A DNA stretch of 64,000 nucleotides from Burkholderiales bacterium (GCA_017989135.1 JAGNQL010000001.1:1-64000); one strand, 5' to 3'. Counted from the stretch's first letter, positions 1 to 8,990 are shown. Notes: generated from the letters alone by a model not told the origin. Translations and numbers: made by a program.

Positions 1-142
1 GCTACACTCAACACGCACACAACCGCAACAGAATCAACGGTTGTAGCTCCCGCTCTCACCCCGGATAGCTACACTCACGAAAGCGCGAGCAGTAGGGCGA
101 AGGTGGGTTGTAGCTCCCGCTCTCACCCCGGATAGCTACACT
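1..142 (+). CRISPR. Distal end of a type II-C CRISPR array
   Basis: Two full direct repeats (40-75 and 107-142) and the last 8 bases of a third (1-8) are identical where they overlap. The 36-base unit starts GTTGTAGCTCCC and ends GATAGCTACACT, and the period is 67. Spacers are 9-39 and 76-106, each 31 bases; a C follows every copy, so 37+30 is equally possible. From memory the unit resembles the N. meningitidis type II-C repeat in length, in its GTTGTAGCTCCC start and in its final TACANT, which there forms a -10 box inside each repeat. Orientation is set by the anti-repeat of the tracrRNA and by the terminator that follows. The array runs rightward, convergent with cas9-cas1-cas2, so these are the leader-distal, presumably oldest, spacers. 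Leader and most spacers lie left of the window. Confidence 0.97.
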
Positions 143-154
143 CCGACCTGCCTT

Positions 155-188
155 AAACCCGCGCCAGCCTTGGCTGTCGCGGGTTTTT
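155..188 (+). terminator. Factor-independent terminator closing the CRISPR array
   Basis: A 9-bp stem (155-163 with 178-186) encloses an inner 5-bp stem (165-169 with 172-176) and runs into a T tract at 184-188. It begins 12 bases after the last repeat. On the minus strand only three T follow the stem, so it should stop the array transcript better than the incoming cas2 transcript. Confidence 0.85.
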
Positions 189-207
189 CTTTGTCAAAAA
201 ACGACAA

Positions 208-540
208 TCAGAACAGCAACATTTGGTCGATATTGACTTTTTTTTCCTGAAAAAGTGGCAAACCAACGAGTATTTTCATGCTTGCGTACTGCTTTTCGGT
301 CACAGTCAAGACGCGAACCGAGCCTTCAGGAGGCAAATTCGCAATGACACGCGCCGAGTGTTTTTCTTCTGCATCACGATTGGCCACGACACGACCATAA
401 ATACTGAACTGAATCATGTCGTAGCCGTCGTTGATCAGGAACTTGCGGAATTGTGCGTATGCGCGTCGCTCGGCTTTGGTCACCGTTGGCAAATCAAAGA
501 GAACGAGTATCCGCATGAATCGCCTCGTTTCTCGGCTCAT
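208..540 (-). CDS. cas2: CRISPR-associated endoribonuclease Cas2
   Basis: Cas2 is the dimeric bridge of the Cas1-Cas2 spacer integrase. The 110-residue product has the normal family length and a ferredoxin-like opening: a first strand RILVLFDLP with the conserved aspartate at residue 16, followed by a basic helix and QFSIYGR. The ATG at 540 lies 9 bases after the cas1 stop, so it is the last gene of the cas9-cas1-cas2 operon. Met9 is an alternative start that would still keep Asp16. The stop lies about 20 bases beyond the terminator that ends the CRISPR array, so array and operon converge here. No csn2 or cas4 is present, as expected for subtype II-C. Confidence 0.96.
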   Translation of the reverse strand: MSRETRRFMRILVLFDLPTVTKAERRAYAQFRKFLINDGYDMIQFSIYGRVVANRDAEEKHSARVIANLPPEGSVRVLTVTEKQYASMKILVGLPLFQEKKVNIDQMLLF

Positions 541-549
541 GGCGGCCGC

Positions 550-1467
550 TTACCGCTCTTCCTTGTGCTGCATCAAACCCTGTACGCGCGGCAGCTCGAG
601 TAACGAATCGCTGCCACCTTCGTACACGCGGGCTAGCGATTGCGCTGCCTGATCGATTGACGCCAGTACACTCATCACGCCACGCGGCATTCCCACATCA
701 ACATTGAGCAGCGAGATGAGGGCCGCTTTATCCGCAGACGTCAACTCGAATAGCGATGTGCTGCCTGGGCCACGAACATTGCGCGCGACGTGCAAGTCAA
801 CAACGGGACGATACGGTTCAATCAAATCGTCGGCAAGATTGAAAGCGTTTTGCTCGCTGTCGTGAAACAAGCCAATCGAAGGAAGCATGCCGTGCGCCAC
901 CAGCGCGCGGGCGCAAGCGCCACGCATCACCGCGTAGCCATAGTCCAGCGCGCTATTCGTCCACGATTCCTGAGCGCGATTGAAGCCACGGCTGAATAGC
1001 GCCGGAAAGTAGAGCGCAGCCGCCTGTGCTTCCAAATTGTCCGGATCGCCCGAACGCACACGGCGCTCGTGGCTCGCCAGTCGTTCTGCCGCATCAAGTT
1101 CGAACGCTTTGAGCACAAAGCACTGATTCTTGATCTTCGACTTGACGATTTCTGCCCATGCACGCTTTGCGGTGGGTCGATCAACGTCAAGCTGTAGCCG
1201 CTGCATGCGAACCGCGCGACTGTGCTGCAAAAACGGCAAAAGCACGGCGTTGGGCTGATGGTTATCGCCGCACGCGTAGAGCCCGATACCGTAGTCACCA
1301 CACGCCGAGAGCACAGGATGAGTAATCGTGATTTCTCGATGCGCGAGCACGATTACAGCAATATCCTCAAATGGGACAAACGCAGTCTGCGATTGCTCGA
1401 TAGCTAGCGAGAAATGCTCTCGCTTTAGCTTTGCTGGTTTGCTGATGACGACGCTACGCCAGGTCAC
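550..1467 (-). CDS. cas1: CRISPR-associated integrase Cas1 (type II-C)
   Basis: Cas1 is the metal-dependent integrase that inserts new spacers at the leader end. The product is 305 residues, normal for type II. It has an N-terminal beta domain and a helical C-terminal domain with the expected metal ligands: Glu146 in NLEAQAAALYF, His202 in SIGLFHDSE, and an acidic residue in LADDLIEP (Asp214 or Glu217). The SALDYGYAVMRGACARALV segment (residues 172-190) is a Cas1 hallmark. The start is GTG at 1465-1467, and the gene overlaps the end of cas9 by 14 bases, which suggests translational coupling. Nothing looks broken, so adaptation is probably intact. Confidence 0.97.
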   Translation of the reverse strand: MTWRSVVISKPAKLKREHFSLAIEQSQTAFVPFEDIAVIVLAHREITITHPVLSACGDYGIGLYACGDNHQPNAVLLPFLQHSRAVRMQRLQLDVDRPTAKRAWAEIVKSKIKNQCFVLKAFELDAAERLASHERRVRSGDPDNLEAQAAALYFPALFSRGFNRAQESWTNSALDYGYAVMRGACARALVAHGMLPSIGLFHDSEQNAFNLADDLIEPYRPVVDLHVARNVRGPGSTSLFELTSADKAALISLLNVDVGMPRGVMSVLASIDQAAQSLARVYEGGSDSLLELPRVQGLMQHKEER

Positions 1468-4400
1468 GACGGGTCTCTCGGGGAGAGGGAAAAGTATTCC
1501 CGAGTAGGTCGACCTGAAGTTTGAGGATTGCTTTTGCTCCTGACGCGCCTTTCTTCCTCAAGCTATCAACGTTGCGCTGGTCATGAGGGAAAAACTTAAT
1601 TCCACCGTCGTTAGTATTGATGCCGCTGAAGTAGCCGACAACAGCCTCCTCTCCTATGATCAATCTAAACAAGTCATTGGAGTACAAGGAAAACTGAAAC
1701 TCGTATTGATCATCCATTTCGGTCCATTGCGCTTCCGGTTTTTTGGAAACCACGGCACGATTAGGAAGTTCTGTCACCCTGTGGTGGGTATAGACGGGCA
1801 CGAGGTGGAATTTGAAATTCTTCTTGTGCCGAAAGATATCCACTCGAATCATGGAGTCGTTCTTCGCTAGCCCGCCTCTCACTTCAACGCCCGACATTTT
1901 GTCGATCAACATATTGACTGAGCGAACAATAGGGCCGGTTAATTCTCCGAGTTTGTCCGGCTTACGCAGCGGATTGTTTGCGGCGAATGCCTTGTCCGCT
2001 TTGCCACCGTGCGCGAGCAGGCGTTCCCGTATCGCCTCGTACAGCATCGCATTTCGATGCGGATCTACCAACTTATCGACGTCCTTAAGCGTCAAAGACG
2101 ACAGCCCCACTTTCTGTTTGACCGAACCGGTTTCCTTGAGCGTTTCAGGCTGCGCGTAGATCGTCTCCTTATGCGCAGCGCCGCCATTGCGCCGCTGAGG
2201 CGCACGTGAGACGAAGAGGGGTTTCAGAGCGTCAAGCGCGGGCTCGGTGTAACTACCAAGCACGACTATTTGCTCGCGCATCTGATTGACGTCATCGAGC
2301 TTCAGGCGCGCTTCAAGCTCATGACGAAAATGCGACCACGGCTCTGGAAAGTGACGCTCAAGTTGCTGATACATCGCCGCATCGACAATCTCACCGGTCT
2401 CAAGATCAATGAAGCCGCGACTTACGGCAGAAAGTTCTCGCCGACGCGCATAGTCCGATAGCCGTTTCACCATGCTGTGACTACATGCCGCTACGACCGC
2501 CGCATCCATCGCATGATGGCGATCACTCTCGTCACGAATTTTTAGCAAACCCCATCGAGCGCGCAAGAAAGCAGTTAGTTGACCGCTGACGACCACGCAA
2601 CGCTTTGCTTCGCTCGTTTCGGCCAATTGCAAAAAACGCTCGACATAGTTTTTGAAAAATTTGCAGATGTAGCGTGTGTCATTCAGGTTGCGCTCCACGA
2701 AAGATTTTGCTTCGTCTTTGCCAAACTCTTTGCGTAGCAAGCGACTGCGCTTTGCTTGTCGATATGCTTTATTGGAATCGACAAACCCGACGAACGAGCG
2801 CCAACGCGGCCCGTCCTCGCCGCCGTCGAGCGCAGTTAGATATTCATGCGGCGTGCGATTGCCCTTGTCGCGGTTTTCGCGAGCGAGCACTAGGACCTTG
2901 TTGTTCTTGCTGTCGTCGTAGCTTCGTGAATACGGCAACACATGGTCAATCTCGGCGTACGACGCATCGTTGATTACGCGGTCTGGTGACTCGAATGCGT
3001 CTAACGAATAGGCGCATTTGCCCATTTGCTCGCGGTAAAGCATCCACTTTTCAAGCGTTGCTCCTGTCGATTTATGGCCAAAGGTTTCCTCGAACTGTTC
3101 GCGCGCTTTTTCATTCCTTTCACGAAACTCTTTTTGCGCCGCCAGTACTTCGCGTCGCTCTTCAAGCGGCCGCGACAGGTCGCGTGCCATTTCGATATTC
3201 ACTGCGTGCGGCGCACCGTAAACCTTGATCAACGCATTGCAAACTTTGCGCGCCTGATTGAGCGCGCGCAGGACAACCGGGTTGCGTGGCACGTCTAGGT
3301 CGTCGTTGAATTTGAGACGCCCATCTTTCTCGCGATGCGTGTAGAAGGGTGGCAAATACTTGGAGCGCTCTGACTCGCGAGCTATGGGCTGGCTGTGATG
3401 CCCGTATGCGGGAATCGCTGCCACCGCTTCATCAAAACGCATCCCTTCTTCCATTTTTGGCACGATTTGTCTAAGCGCTTTCAGCGAGAGCGCATGGAAC
3501 TTGTCGAACCGAACACCGAGCAGCACATTGATGCCAGCCTCACCACCCGGCAATGACAATTTGCGCAGCTCGCGCTCCACCTCATCGTCGTCTTTATAAA
3601 CGCTCAACACCCAACCGATTTGATCGAGCCAGACTGGATCGCCGTCGAGCGCAGGCGTCGATAGTTGCTGCCAGAGGGTTTCGAGCGACGCGCGCTTGAA
3701 AGCCAGCCGCAGGTCGTGCCAAGCCGAAAGCTTGGTGAGTGTTTCAGTCTCGGGGTCTTTTGCCTTGTTCTCTTCTCGCTGGCGTAGGCTGGGGTACGAG
3801 AGTCCTGCAAAGCGAAATTCCGACGATAAACCGGCGTTTTGAAGCGCGGTTCGCAAGTCTTTGTAGGTAAATTTTTCTCCACGTGTGTAGGGCAGAGGTG
3901 TCGCAATAGACCGCTCCACGTCGATGAGCGGACGAGTCACACCCTCGACGGTGATGCGCAAATTGTTCAGTCGCGTCAACCACACGTGCCGCTCGGCTGT
4001 AAAGCTTGCCTTGGGCGCGCGCGGCTCTGTTTTCTCGAACGTGCAGCGCCCAAGCATTTTGAGCAGATCAGCGCCAGACAGCGCGGGCTTTTGCGCCCAA
4101 AACAGACCGCTCTTTTGATCGCCATCTCCAAGCAATTCGCTCTGCAATTCGGCAGTGGCATGAATACTTCCCAGCTCACGCTGACGCGCGAACAGCAACG
4201 AGAATTCCTGCGCGAGAAGCACCCTTGACAGCGCCTTTGTGTACTCACCGCGCTTATTGCGCTGCGCATCTGGAAATTCAGCGAGCACCATTTCAGCAGC
4301 AGTGCGATAGCCTTTTTCTTTCATCAGTTTGGCGGTGCCGGCAAGGCCTTGTTTGACTTTGCCGTTTTCGCTCTTCGCGTCGTCATCCGCTTGCAACGCT

Positions 4401-4870
4401 TCCGCGCGGCTCGTCCAATGAAAGCCCCGGTGTTTACAGAGGTGATAGACCACGCGAACCCACTCCGCAGGCGTGAGCAGTCGGTCAAGCCCCGCTTTAC
4501 GTAGTTGCCACACGGAATCGACGTAGCCCGGTTGCTTGAGAAATAGCTTGGAGTCGGCGATTACGCCATGTCGTTTGAGCGCTCGTGCAACCTTCCGCAA
4601 GCGCCACGCGCGGCGGCGCAAGCGACGGCGCATCAACCGAGCGGTGCGCCGCGCAAGGTTCAGCGATTCACCTTTGTCCGCTGTTTCGGCTTTGTCAAAC
4701 GCACGCACCCCCAAATCCACAATTCGCGTCCCACACAAAACCGCCCACCCCACGGAAGCAATTCCAATGTCAAAACCAAACGTCAACGGGCCCAGCGCAT
4801 CGATTTGCTCTCGCGTCAGTCCGCGATAGAGCTTTTTCATTTCAAATGGGATCGCCGAGTTGCCAGACAT
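1454..4870 (-). CDS. cas9: Cas9 endonuclease, subtype II-C
   Basis: RNA-guided DNA endonuclease of 1138 residues, close in size to the compact II-C enzymes (NmeCas9 is about 1080) and far shorter than SpCas9. RuvC-I is FGFDIGIASVGWAVL with catalytic Asp34. An arginine-rich bridge helix (RRRLRRRAWRLRK) follows. RuvC-II is VNIEMARD, the HNH nuclease has EIDHVLPYSRSYDDSKNNK near residue 640, and RuvC-III is DRHHAMDAAVVAA near residue 785. All key residues are present. The C-terminal 250 or so residues should be the PAM-interacting domain; the PAM cannot be read from sequence. The ATG at 4868-4870 has an AGGAG ribosome site 8 bases upstream; Met11 (KKLYRG) is a less likely start. The tracrRNA promoter overlaps this start region on the other strand. 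Confidence 0.98.
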   Translation of the reverse strand: MSGNSAIPFEMKKLYRGLTREQIDALGPLTFGFDIGIASVGWAVLCGTRIVDLGVRAFDKAETADKGESLNLARRTARLMRRRLRRRAWRLRKVARALKRHGVIADSKLFLKQPGYVDSVWQLRKAGLDRLLTPAEWVRVVYHLCKHRGFHWTSRAEALQADDDAKSENGKVKQGLAGTAKLMKEKGYRTAAEMVLAEFPDAQRNKRGEYTKALSRVLLAQEFSLLFARQRELGSIHATAELQSELLGDGDQKSGLFWAQKPALSGADLLKMLGRCTFEKTEPRAPKASFTAERHVWLTRLNNLRITVEGVTRPLIDVERSIATPLPYTRGEKFTYKDLRTALQNAGLSSEFRFAGLSYPSLRQREENKAKDPETETLTKLSAWHDLRLAFKRASLETLWQQLSTPALDGDPVWLDQIGWVLSVYKDDDEVERELRKLSLPGGEAGINVLLGVRFDKFHALSLKALRQIVPKMEEGMRFDEAVAAIPAYGHHSQPIARESERSKYLPPFYTHREKDGRLKFNDDLDVPRNPVVLRALNQARKVCNALIKVYGAPHAVNIEMARDLSRPLEERREVLAAQKEFRERNEKAREQFEETFGHKSTGATLEKWMLYREQMGKCAYSLDAFESPDRVINDASYAEIDHVLPYSRSYDDSKNNKVLVLARENRDKGNRTPHEYLTALDGGEDGPRWRSFVGFVDSNKAYRQAKRSRLLRKEFGKDEAKSFVERNLNDTRYICKFFKNYVERFLQLAETSEAKRCVVVSGQLTAFLRARWGLLKIRDESDRHHAMDAAVVAACSHSMVKRLSDYARRRELSAVSRGFIDLETGEIVDAAMYQQLERHFPEPWSHFRHELEARLKLDDVNQMREQIVVLGSYTEPALDALKPLFVSRAPQRRNGGAAHKETIYAQPETLKETGSVKQKVGLSSLTLKDVDKLVDPHRNAMLYEAIRERLLAHGGKADKAFAANNPLRKPDKLGELTGPIVRSVNMLIDKMSGVEVRGGLAKNDSMIRVDIFRHKKNFKFHLVPVYTHHRVTELPNRAVVSKKPEAQWTEMDDQYEFQFSLYSNDLFRLIIGEEAVVGYFSGINTNDGGIKFFPHDQRNVDSLRKKGASGAKAILKLQVDLLGNTFPSPRETRRDLA

Positions 4871-4888
4871 TCAAATTACTCCTACTAT
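4860..4888 (+). promoter_or_regulatory. Promoter of the tracrRNA
   Basis: TTGCCA (4860-4865), a 17-base spacer and TACTAT (4883-4888) form a good sigma70-type promoter pointing right. The predicted start near 4895 coincides with the first base of the anti-repeat. It overlaps the first codons and ribosome site of cas9 on the opposite strand. Confidence 0.75.
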
Positions 4889-4894
4889 TCGTCT

Positions 4895-4993
4895 TGTGTT
4901 GCTATCCGGGGTGAGAGCCGTTGCTGCAATAAGGACTTCATCGAAAGATGTTGTCCGTATCCGAAAAAGCCCAGCTTGCTGGGCTTTTTCCTT
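4895..4993 (+). ncRNA. tracrRNA of the type II-C CRISPR system
   Basis: Bases 4895-4930 match the reverse complement of the CRISPR repeat at 29 of 36 positions, including an unbroken run of 18 (4901-4918). Two of the seven differences still allow G:U pairs, and a small bulge (CCGTTGC) sits where the N. meningitidis duplex also bulges. After the anti-repeat come AATAAGG, a stem-loop (GGAC...GTCC, 4933-4955), and the terminal hairpin. Length is about 95-100 nt. The RNA would pair with pre-crRNA for RNase III processing and load into the neighbouring Cas9. It is transcribed divergently from cas9. Confidence 0.93.
4964..4989 (+). terminator. Terminator of the tracrRNA
   Basis: A perfect 12-bp stem (AAAAAGCCCAGC at 4964-4975 with its complement at 4978-4989) closes on a 2-base TT loop, or a larger loop with a shorter stem, and ends in a T run. 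It is 31 bases upstream of the next ATG and also forms the last hairpin of the guide scaffold. Confidence 0.9.
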
Positions 4994-5020
4994 TTGTACC
5001 TGTGAATTCTTAAAGACGCA

Positions 5021-6259
5021 ATGGGCAATTCGTTTACGCCACAAGCCCTCGCCGGCCTAAAAATCATCGAACTCGGTCAGCTGATAGCAGGCCCGTTTGC
5101 TGCTAAGACATTGGCTGACTTTGGCGCGGATGTGATCAAGATTGAGCCGCCTGCAACTGAGACGAACGAGGGTGGCGATCCGCTGCGCAAATGGCGTTTG
5201 TTGCATAACGGCACGTCGGTGTGGTGGCAAGTACAGTCACGTAACAAGAAGAGCGTTGCGCTGGATTTGCGGCAGGCAGAGGCGCGCGAGATTGTGCGTC
5301 AGCTGATCGCTGAGGCCGATGTGTTGATCGAGAACTTCAAGCCCGGCACATTGGAAAAATGGGGCATGGGTTTTGACGCGTTGTCGGCGACCAATCCTGG
5401 GCTGATCATGCTGCGTGTGTCTGGTTACGGGCAGACGGGGCCGTATAAAGACAAGCCGGGTTTTGGTGTAGTGGCCGAGGCGATGGGCGGGCTTCGCTTT
5501 CTCACGGGCGAGCCGGGGCGCGTGCCCGTTCGCGTGGGTGTCTCGATTGGCGACACGTTGGCGAGTTTGCATGGCGTGATCGGTGTGTTGCTGGCGCTCA
5601 ACCATCGCAACAACACGAAGAGCGCGTCGCACCCGAAAGGCGTCGGGCAGGTGATTGACGTGGCGCTGTATGAGAGCGTGTTTAACGTGATGGAAAGTTT
5701 GTTGCCGGAGTACAGCGCGTTTGGCGCGGTACGCGAGGCCGCGGGCTCTGCGTTGCCGGGGATTGCACCGACGAACGCGTATCCGTGTGCGGATGGTTAC
5801 GTGCTCGTCGCGGGCAATGGAGATTCGATTTTCAAGCGATTGATGTTGGCGATTGGGCGTGAGGATTTGGCTAACGACCCGCAGCTCGCGAGTAATCCCG
5901 GTCGAGTCAAACGCGTGGTTGAGTTGGACGAAGCGATTGCGGCGTACACGCGCTCACGTAGCGTGGCTGATGCGATGGCGATGCTTGATTCAGCTGACGT
6001 GCCTGGAGGGCGTATCTATACGGTGAAAGACATCGCGGAGGACCCGCATTACCGAGCGCGCGAGATGATTGTTTCGATCACGAGCGCAGACGGGTTGACC
6101 GTAGAGACGCCGGGTATCGTGCCGAAACTATCGGTGACGCCCGGTGCAATCACGCGACGCGCGCCAATGCTTGGCGAAGACACTGATGCGGTGCTTCGTG
6201 AGATTGGCGTTACCGCGGAACAGGTGGCGTTGTTGCGGGCGCGGGGGTTGGTGGGGTAG
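5021..6259 (+). CDS. CaiB/BaiF family CoA-transferase
   Basis: A 412-residue class III CoA-transferase, full length for the family, which moves CoA between carboxylic acids. The N-terminus LAGLKIIELGQLIAGPFAAKTLADFGADVIKIEPP is the family nucleotide-fold signature, and Asp-containing GNGDSIFKRL and RAREMIV segments follow in the C-terminal half. The sequence cannot fix the substrate; formyl-, succinyl- or aromatic-acyl-CoA donors are all known in the family. The ATG follows the tracrRNA terminator by 31 bases, with only a weak ribosome site (AAAGACG), so its promoter must overlap the tracrRNA unit or it relies on readthrough. A second family member lies at 37215. Confidence 0.9.
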   Translation: MGNSFTPQALAGLKIIELGQLIAGPFAAKTLADFGADVIKIEPPATETNEGGDPLRKWRLLHNGTSVWWQVQSRNKKSVALDLRQAEAREIVRQLIAEADVLIENFKPGTLEKWGMGFDALSATNPGLIMLRVSGYGQTGPYKDKPGFGVVAEAMGGLRFLTGEPGRVPVRVGVSIGDTLASLHGVIGVLLALNHRNNTKSASHPKGVGQVIDVALYESVFNVMESLLPEYSAFGAVREAAGSALPGIAPTNAYPCADGYVLVAGNGDSIFKRLMLAIGREDLANDPQLASNPGRVKRVVELDEAIAAYTRSRSVADAMAMLDSADVPGGRIYTVKDIAEDPHYRAREMIVSITSADGLTVETPGIVPKLSVTPGAITRRAPMLGEDTDAVLREIGVTAEQVALLRARGLVG

Positions 6260-6344
6260 CGGGATTCGCTGCCCGCCCAGATCGTCGTTTCGTTTGGCGC
6301 ACGTGGGGCGATCCGATGAATGCCGCCGGTACGAGCGACAGCCA

Positions 6345-6368
6345 ATCGCGGGCACGCCCGCTCCCACA
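6345..6368. repeat. REP-like palindrome
   Basis: ATCGCGGGCACGCCCGCTCCCAC matches the inverted form of the elements at 40658-40722 and 49034-49056. It sits in the 322-base convergent gap between the CoA-transferase and the aldolase, which otherwise holds only the 120-bp repeat at 6425. Confidence 0.75.
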
Positions 6369-6424
6369 AACTGTGAGACGTGCGGCGCGTGAGGATGGGC
6401 AGTGCTCTGCCTACGTCCGCGTAT

Positions 6425-6543
6425 CAGCTTCTCCAGCCTAACGACCGCCCTGTGGTCGTTTCACGGATATTAAGCGAACTATCGACTACATTAAAAATGC
6501 AGCGGAAACGACCGCCGGCTAGTCGTTCCACACAAAAAGCTGT
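6425..6543. repeat. 120-bp palindromic dispersed repeat, copy 1
   Basis: The copy opens with CAGCTTCT and closes with AAAAAGCTGT. Each arm carries an ACGACCG...CGGTCGT-type sub-hairpin and the centre reads ATCGACTA. It aligns over its length with copies at 13685, 39532, 47946 and 56586 and with the half copy at 32449. It lies between two convergent genes. Confidence 0.8.
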
Positions 6544-6581
6544 ATCTCGTTGTCGCTGTTATGGCTCGCTCTTGTGAACCG

Positions 6582-7646
6582 TTACTGCACGACCTGCGAA
6601 AGCTCGCCCTTCGTGTAGCGCGCCGCCATGTCGATGAGTGTGACGCCCTTGACCTTTGCGCCTTGGCCTTCGCAGCCGAACTCGATGTAGCGCTGTTTGC
6701 AGATCGCTTTCGCGGCTTCACGTGCGGGCTTGAGCCATTCGCGTGCGTCGAATTTTTCGGGGTTTTCAAACATGAACTTGCGCACCGCGCCCGTCATCGC
6801 GAGGCGAATGTCGGTGTCGATGTTGATCTTGCGGACGCCGTGTTTGATCGCTTCTTGAATCTCTTCAACCGGCACGCCGTATGTCTCCTTCATCGCACCG
6901 CCGTATTGGCGAATGATCGCGAGGAGTTCCTGCGGCACAGACGACGAACCGTGCATCACGAGGTGCGTGTTCGGAATGCGTTTGTGGATTTCTTTTACAC
7001 GGCTGATCGCGAGGATGTCGCCCGTGGGCTTGCGCGTAAATTTGTACGCGCCGTGGCTGGTACCGATAGCGATCGCTAATGCGTCAAGCTGCGTCGCTTT
7101 CACGAATTGCGCGGCTTCTTCTGGGTCGGTCAGCATTTGGCCGTGGTCGAGCTTGCCCTCTGCACCGATGCCGTCTTCCTCGCCCGCTTCACCCGTTTCG
7201 AGCGAGCCTAAGCAACCCAATTCGCCTTCAACGGTCACGCCGACTTTGTGCGCCATGTCCACGACAGCACGCGTAACTTCAACGTTGTAGGCGAAATCGG
7301 CCGGTGTTTTACCGTCCGCGCGCAGCGAGCCGTCCATCATCACCGAACCGAAGCCCAAGTCAATCGCGCCTTGGCAGATCGCGGGCGTTTGTCCATGGTC
7401 TTGGTGCATCACGAGCGGAATGTGCGGGTAGGCCTCAACGGCGGCTTGAATCAGGTGTTTGATGAAGCTCTCGCCCGCGTATTTGCGTGCGCCAGCGCTA
7501 GCCTGAAGAATCACCGGCGCGCCGGTTTCGTCGGCAGCGCTCATCACGGCCTGCACTTGCTCAAGATTGTTGACGTTAAACGCCGGGAGGCCATAGCCGT
7601 TGGTCGCGGCGTGGTCGAGCAGTTCGCGCATGGAGACGAGAGCCAT
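6582..7646 (-). CDS. fba: Fructose-1,6-bisphosphate aldolase, class II
   Basis: Zinc-dependent aldolase of 354 residues that interconverts fructose-1,6-bisphosphate with dihydroxyacetone phosphate and glyceraldehyde 3-phosphate in glycolysis and gluconeogenesis; many betaproteobacteria use this Calvin-cycle-type form (CbbA). The zinc and active-site segments are visible: MHQDHGQ (about residue 80), [35 protein letters not shown] and [10 protein letters not shown]. The ATG at 7646 has AAGGAAA upstream. The gene is full length and stands alone, 72 bases from the sulP stop on the same strand. Confidence 0.96.
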   Translation of the reverse strand: MALVSMRELLDHAATNGYGLPAFNVNNLEQVQAVMSAADETGAPVILQASAGARKYAGESFIKHLIQAAVEAYPHIPLVMHQDHGQTPAICQGAIDLGFGSVMMDGSLRADGKTPADFAYNVEVTRAVVDMAHKVGVTVEGELGCLGSLETGEAGEEDGIGAEGKLDHGQMLTDPEEAAQFVKATQLDALAIAIGTSHGAYKFTRKPTGDILAISRVKEIHKRIPNTHLVMHGSSSVPQELLAIIRQYGGAMKETYGVPVEEIQEAIKHGVRKINIDTDIRLAMTGAVRKFMFENPEKFDAREWLKPAREAAKAICKQRYIEFGCEGQGAKVKGVTLIDMAARYTKGELSQVVQ

Positions 7647-7718
7647 TTGGGGTTTCCTTGGTTGGGTCGGTAGTTGCGTGTAGTCCCGTATTTTATTCGA
7701 GAGGCACTTTCCGCAAAC

Positions 7719-8987
7719 TTACCGCCGCGCGGCGACTCCGCGCAGGCGCGCCACCACGAGCGACACCGCAACCCCCAACAAAATAGACCATTCCAGCGGC
7801 ATCAAGAGTGTCGCTAAGAATGTGGCCAACAGCGTGATTCGCTCGTATTTGTCGTGCAGTAGATGTGCGATTTCTCGCTTGTCCACCAGATTCCAAGCCA
7901 CAAGGAACAAAATCGCCGCGACCGCGGCCAACGGCAGAAAGCGCGCGAGTGGCGCAACAAACACCAATATCGCGACCAAGAAAACAGAGGCCATGATCGC
8001 CGAGAACGGCGTGATCGCACCCGCCGCAACGTTTACTCCGGAGCGGTTGAAGGAGCCGCTGGCCGGATACGCCGAGAAGAACGAGCCGATGACGTTGGCG
8101 AGTCCCTGCCCGAAGAATTCCTGATTGCCGTCGAGTTTCTCTTTTCGACGAATCGCCAGCGCTTGTGCGATGGATACGGCCTCGGCGAGCGCCAATAACG
8201 TCATCGCAATCGACGGCACTAGGAGCGACTGCAGCGTGGCAAGCGAGAAGTCTGGGAGCGAGAGCGGCGGAACCGCACCGGGGAGCGCATCAACCGTTTT
8301 GATGGCGTACGCTGGGTCGATAGACCGCGCAATCGCTGCTGCGGCCGAGCCGACGACGACTGCCACGAGCATCGCGGGTACTTTGCGGTTGAGCGGTTGC
8401 CAAAGGATCGCAGCGAGGAGTGTCAAAACGCCGACCAACACTGGCATCGGTTTCACGTCGCCGACGTGTGCGAGAAATTGTTGAACCGTTTGCCAGACGC
8501 TTGCGCCCCGCGTGATGTCGATACCGAAGAAATTTCGGATTTGCGAGTTCACAATCAGCACCGCCGCGCCCGCCGTGAATCCAACAATCACTGTGTGCGA
8601 CACGAAGTTGATGAGCTTCCCCGCCCGCGCAAACCCAAGCAGGAGCTGCCAAACGCCCACCATAAACGCGAGCGTGATGACGAGCTCAATGTAGCGCGGC
8701 GACTCCGGCGCGGCGAGCGGAGCGATGATGGCTAACACCGTCAGAGATATGGCGTTCGCGGGGCCGGTCACCATCACTCGAGACGAGCCGAAGAGCGCGG
8801 CAATCACACAAGGAATCATCGCCGCGTACAGCCCAAACGCCGGCGGCATCCCGGCCAGCGTGGCAAACGCAACGCCCTGCGGCAGCACCACAATCGCCCC
8901 AGTCAGCCCCGCCAACACGTCGGCACGCACGACCGTTTTGTCGCGCAGCAGCGGCAGCCAATCGAGAAACGGAAGGAAGCGCCGCAC
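7719..8987 (-). CDS. SulP family anion transporter without a STAS domain
   Basis: Membrane permease of 422 residues. LAGLTGAIVVLPQGVAFATLAGMPPAFGLYAAM is the SulP signature, and about ten to twelve hydrophobic segments follow, up to the C-terminal LLGVAVSLVVARLRG. Typical SulP proteins are 500-600 residues and end in a cytoplasmic STAS domain; here the protein stops just after the membrane part. Starts with GTG only 3 bases after the soeC stop, so it is probably translationally coupled to the sulfite dehydrogenase genes. That context suggests it handles sulfate or sulfite, for example exporting the sulfate made, but bicarbonate transport is also known in the family. The substrate is inferred. 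Confidence 0.88.
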   Translation of the reverse strand: MRRFLPFLDWLPLLRDKTVVRADVLAGLTGAIVVLPQGVAFATLAGMPPAFGLYAAMIPCVIAALFGSSRVMVTGPANAISLTVLAIIAPLAAPESPRYIELVITLAFMVGVWQLLLGFARAGKLINFVSHTVIVGFTAGAAVLIVNSQIRNFFGIDITRGASVWQTVQQFLAHVGDVKPMPVLVGVLTLLAAILWQPLNRKVPAMLVAVVVGSAAAAIARSIDPAYAIKTVDALPGAVPPLSLPDFSLATLQSLLVPSIAMTLLALAEAVSIAQALAIRRKEKLDGNQEFFGQGLANVIGSFFSAYPASGSFNRSGVNVAAGAITPFSAIMASVFLVAILVFVAPLARFLPLAAVAAILFLVAWNLVDKREIAHLLHDKYERITLLATFLATLLMPLEWSILLGVAVSLVVARLRGVAARR

Positions 8988-8990
8988 GAA

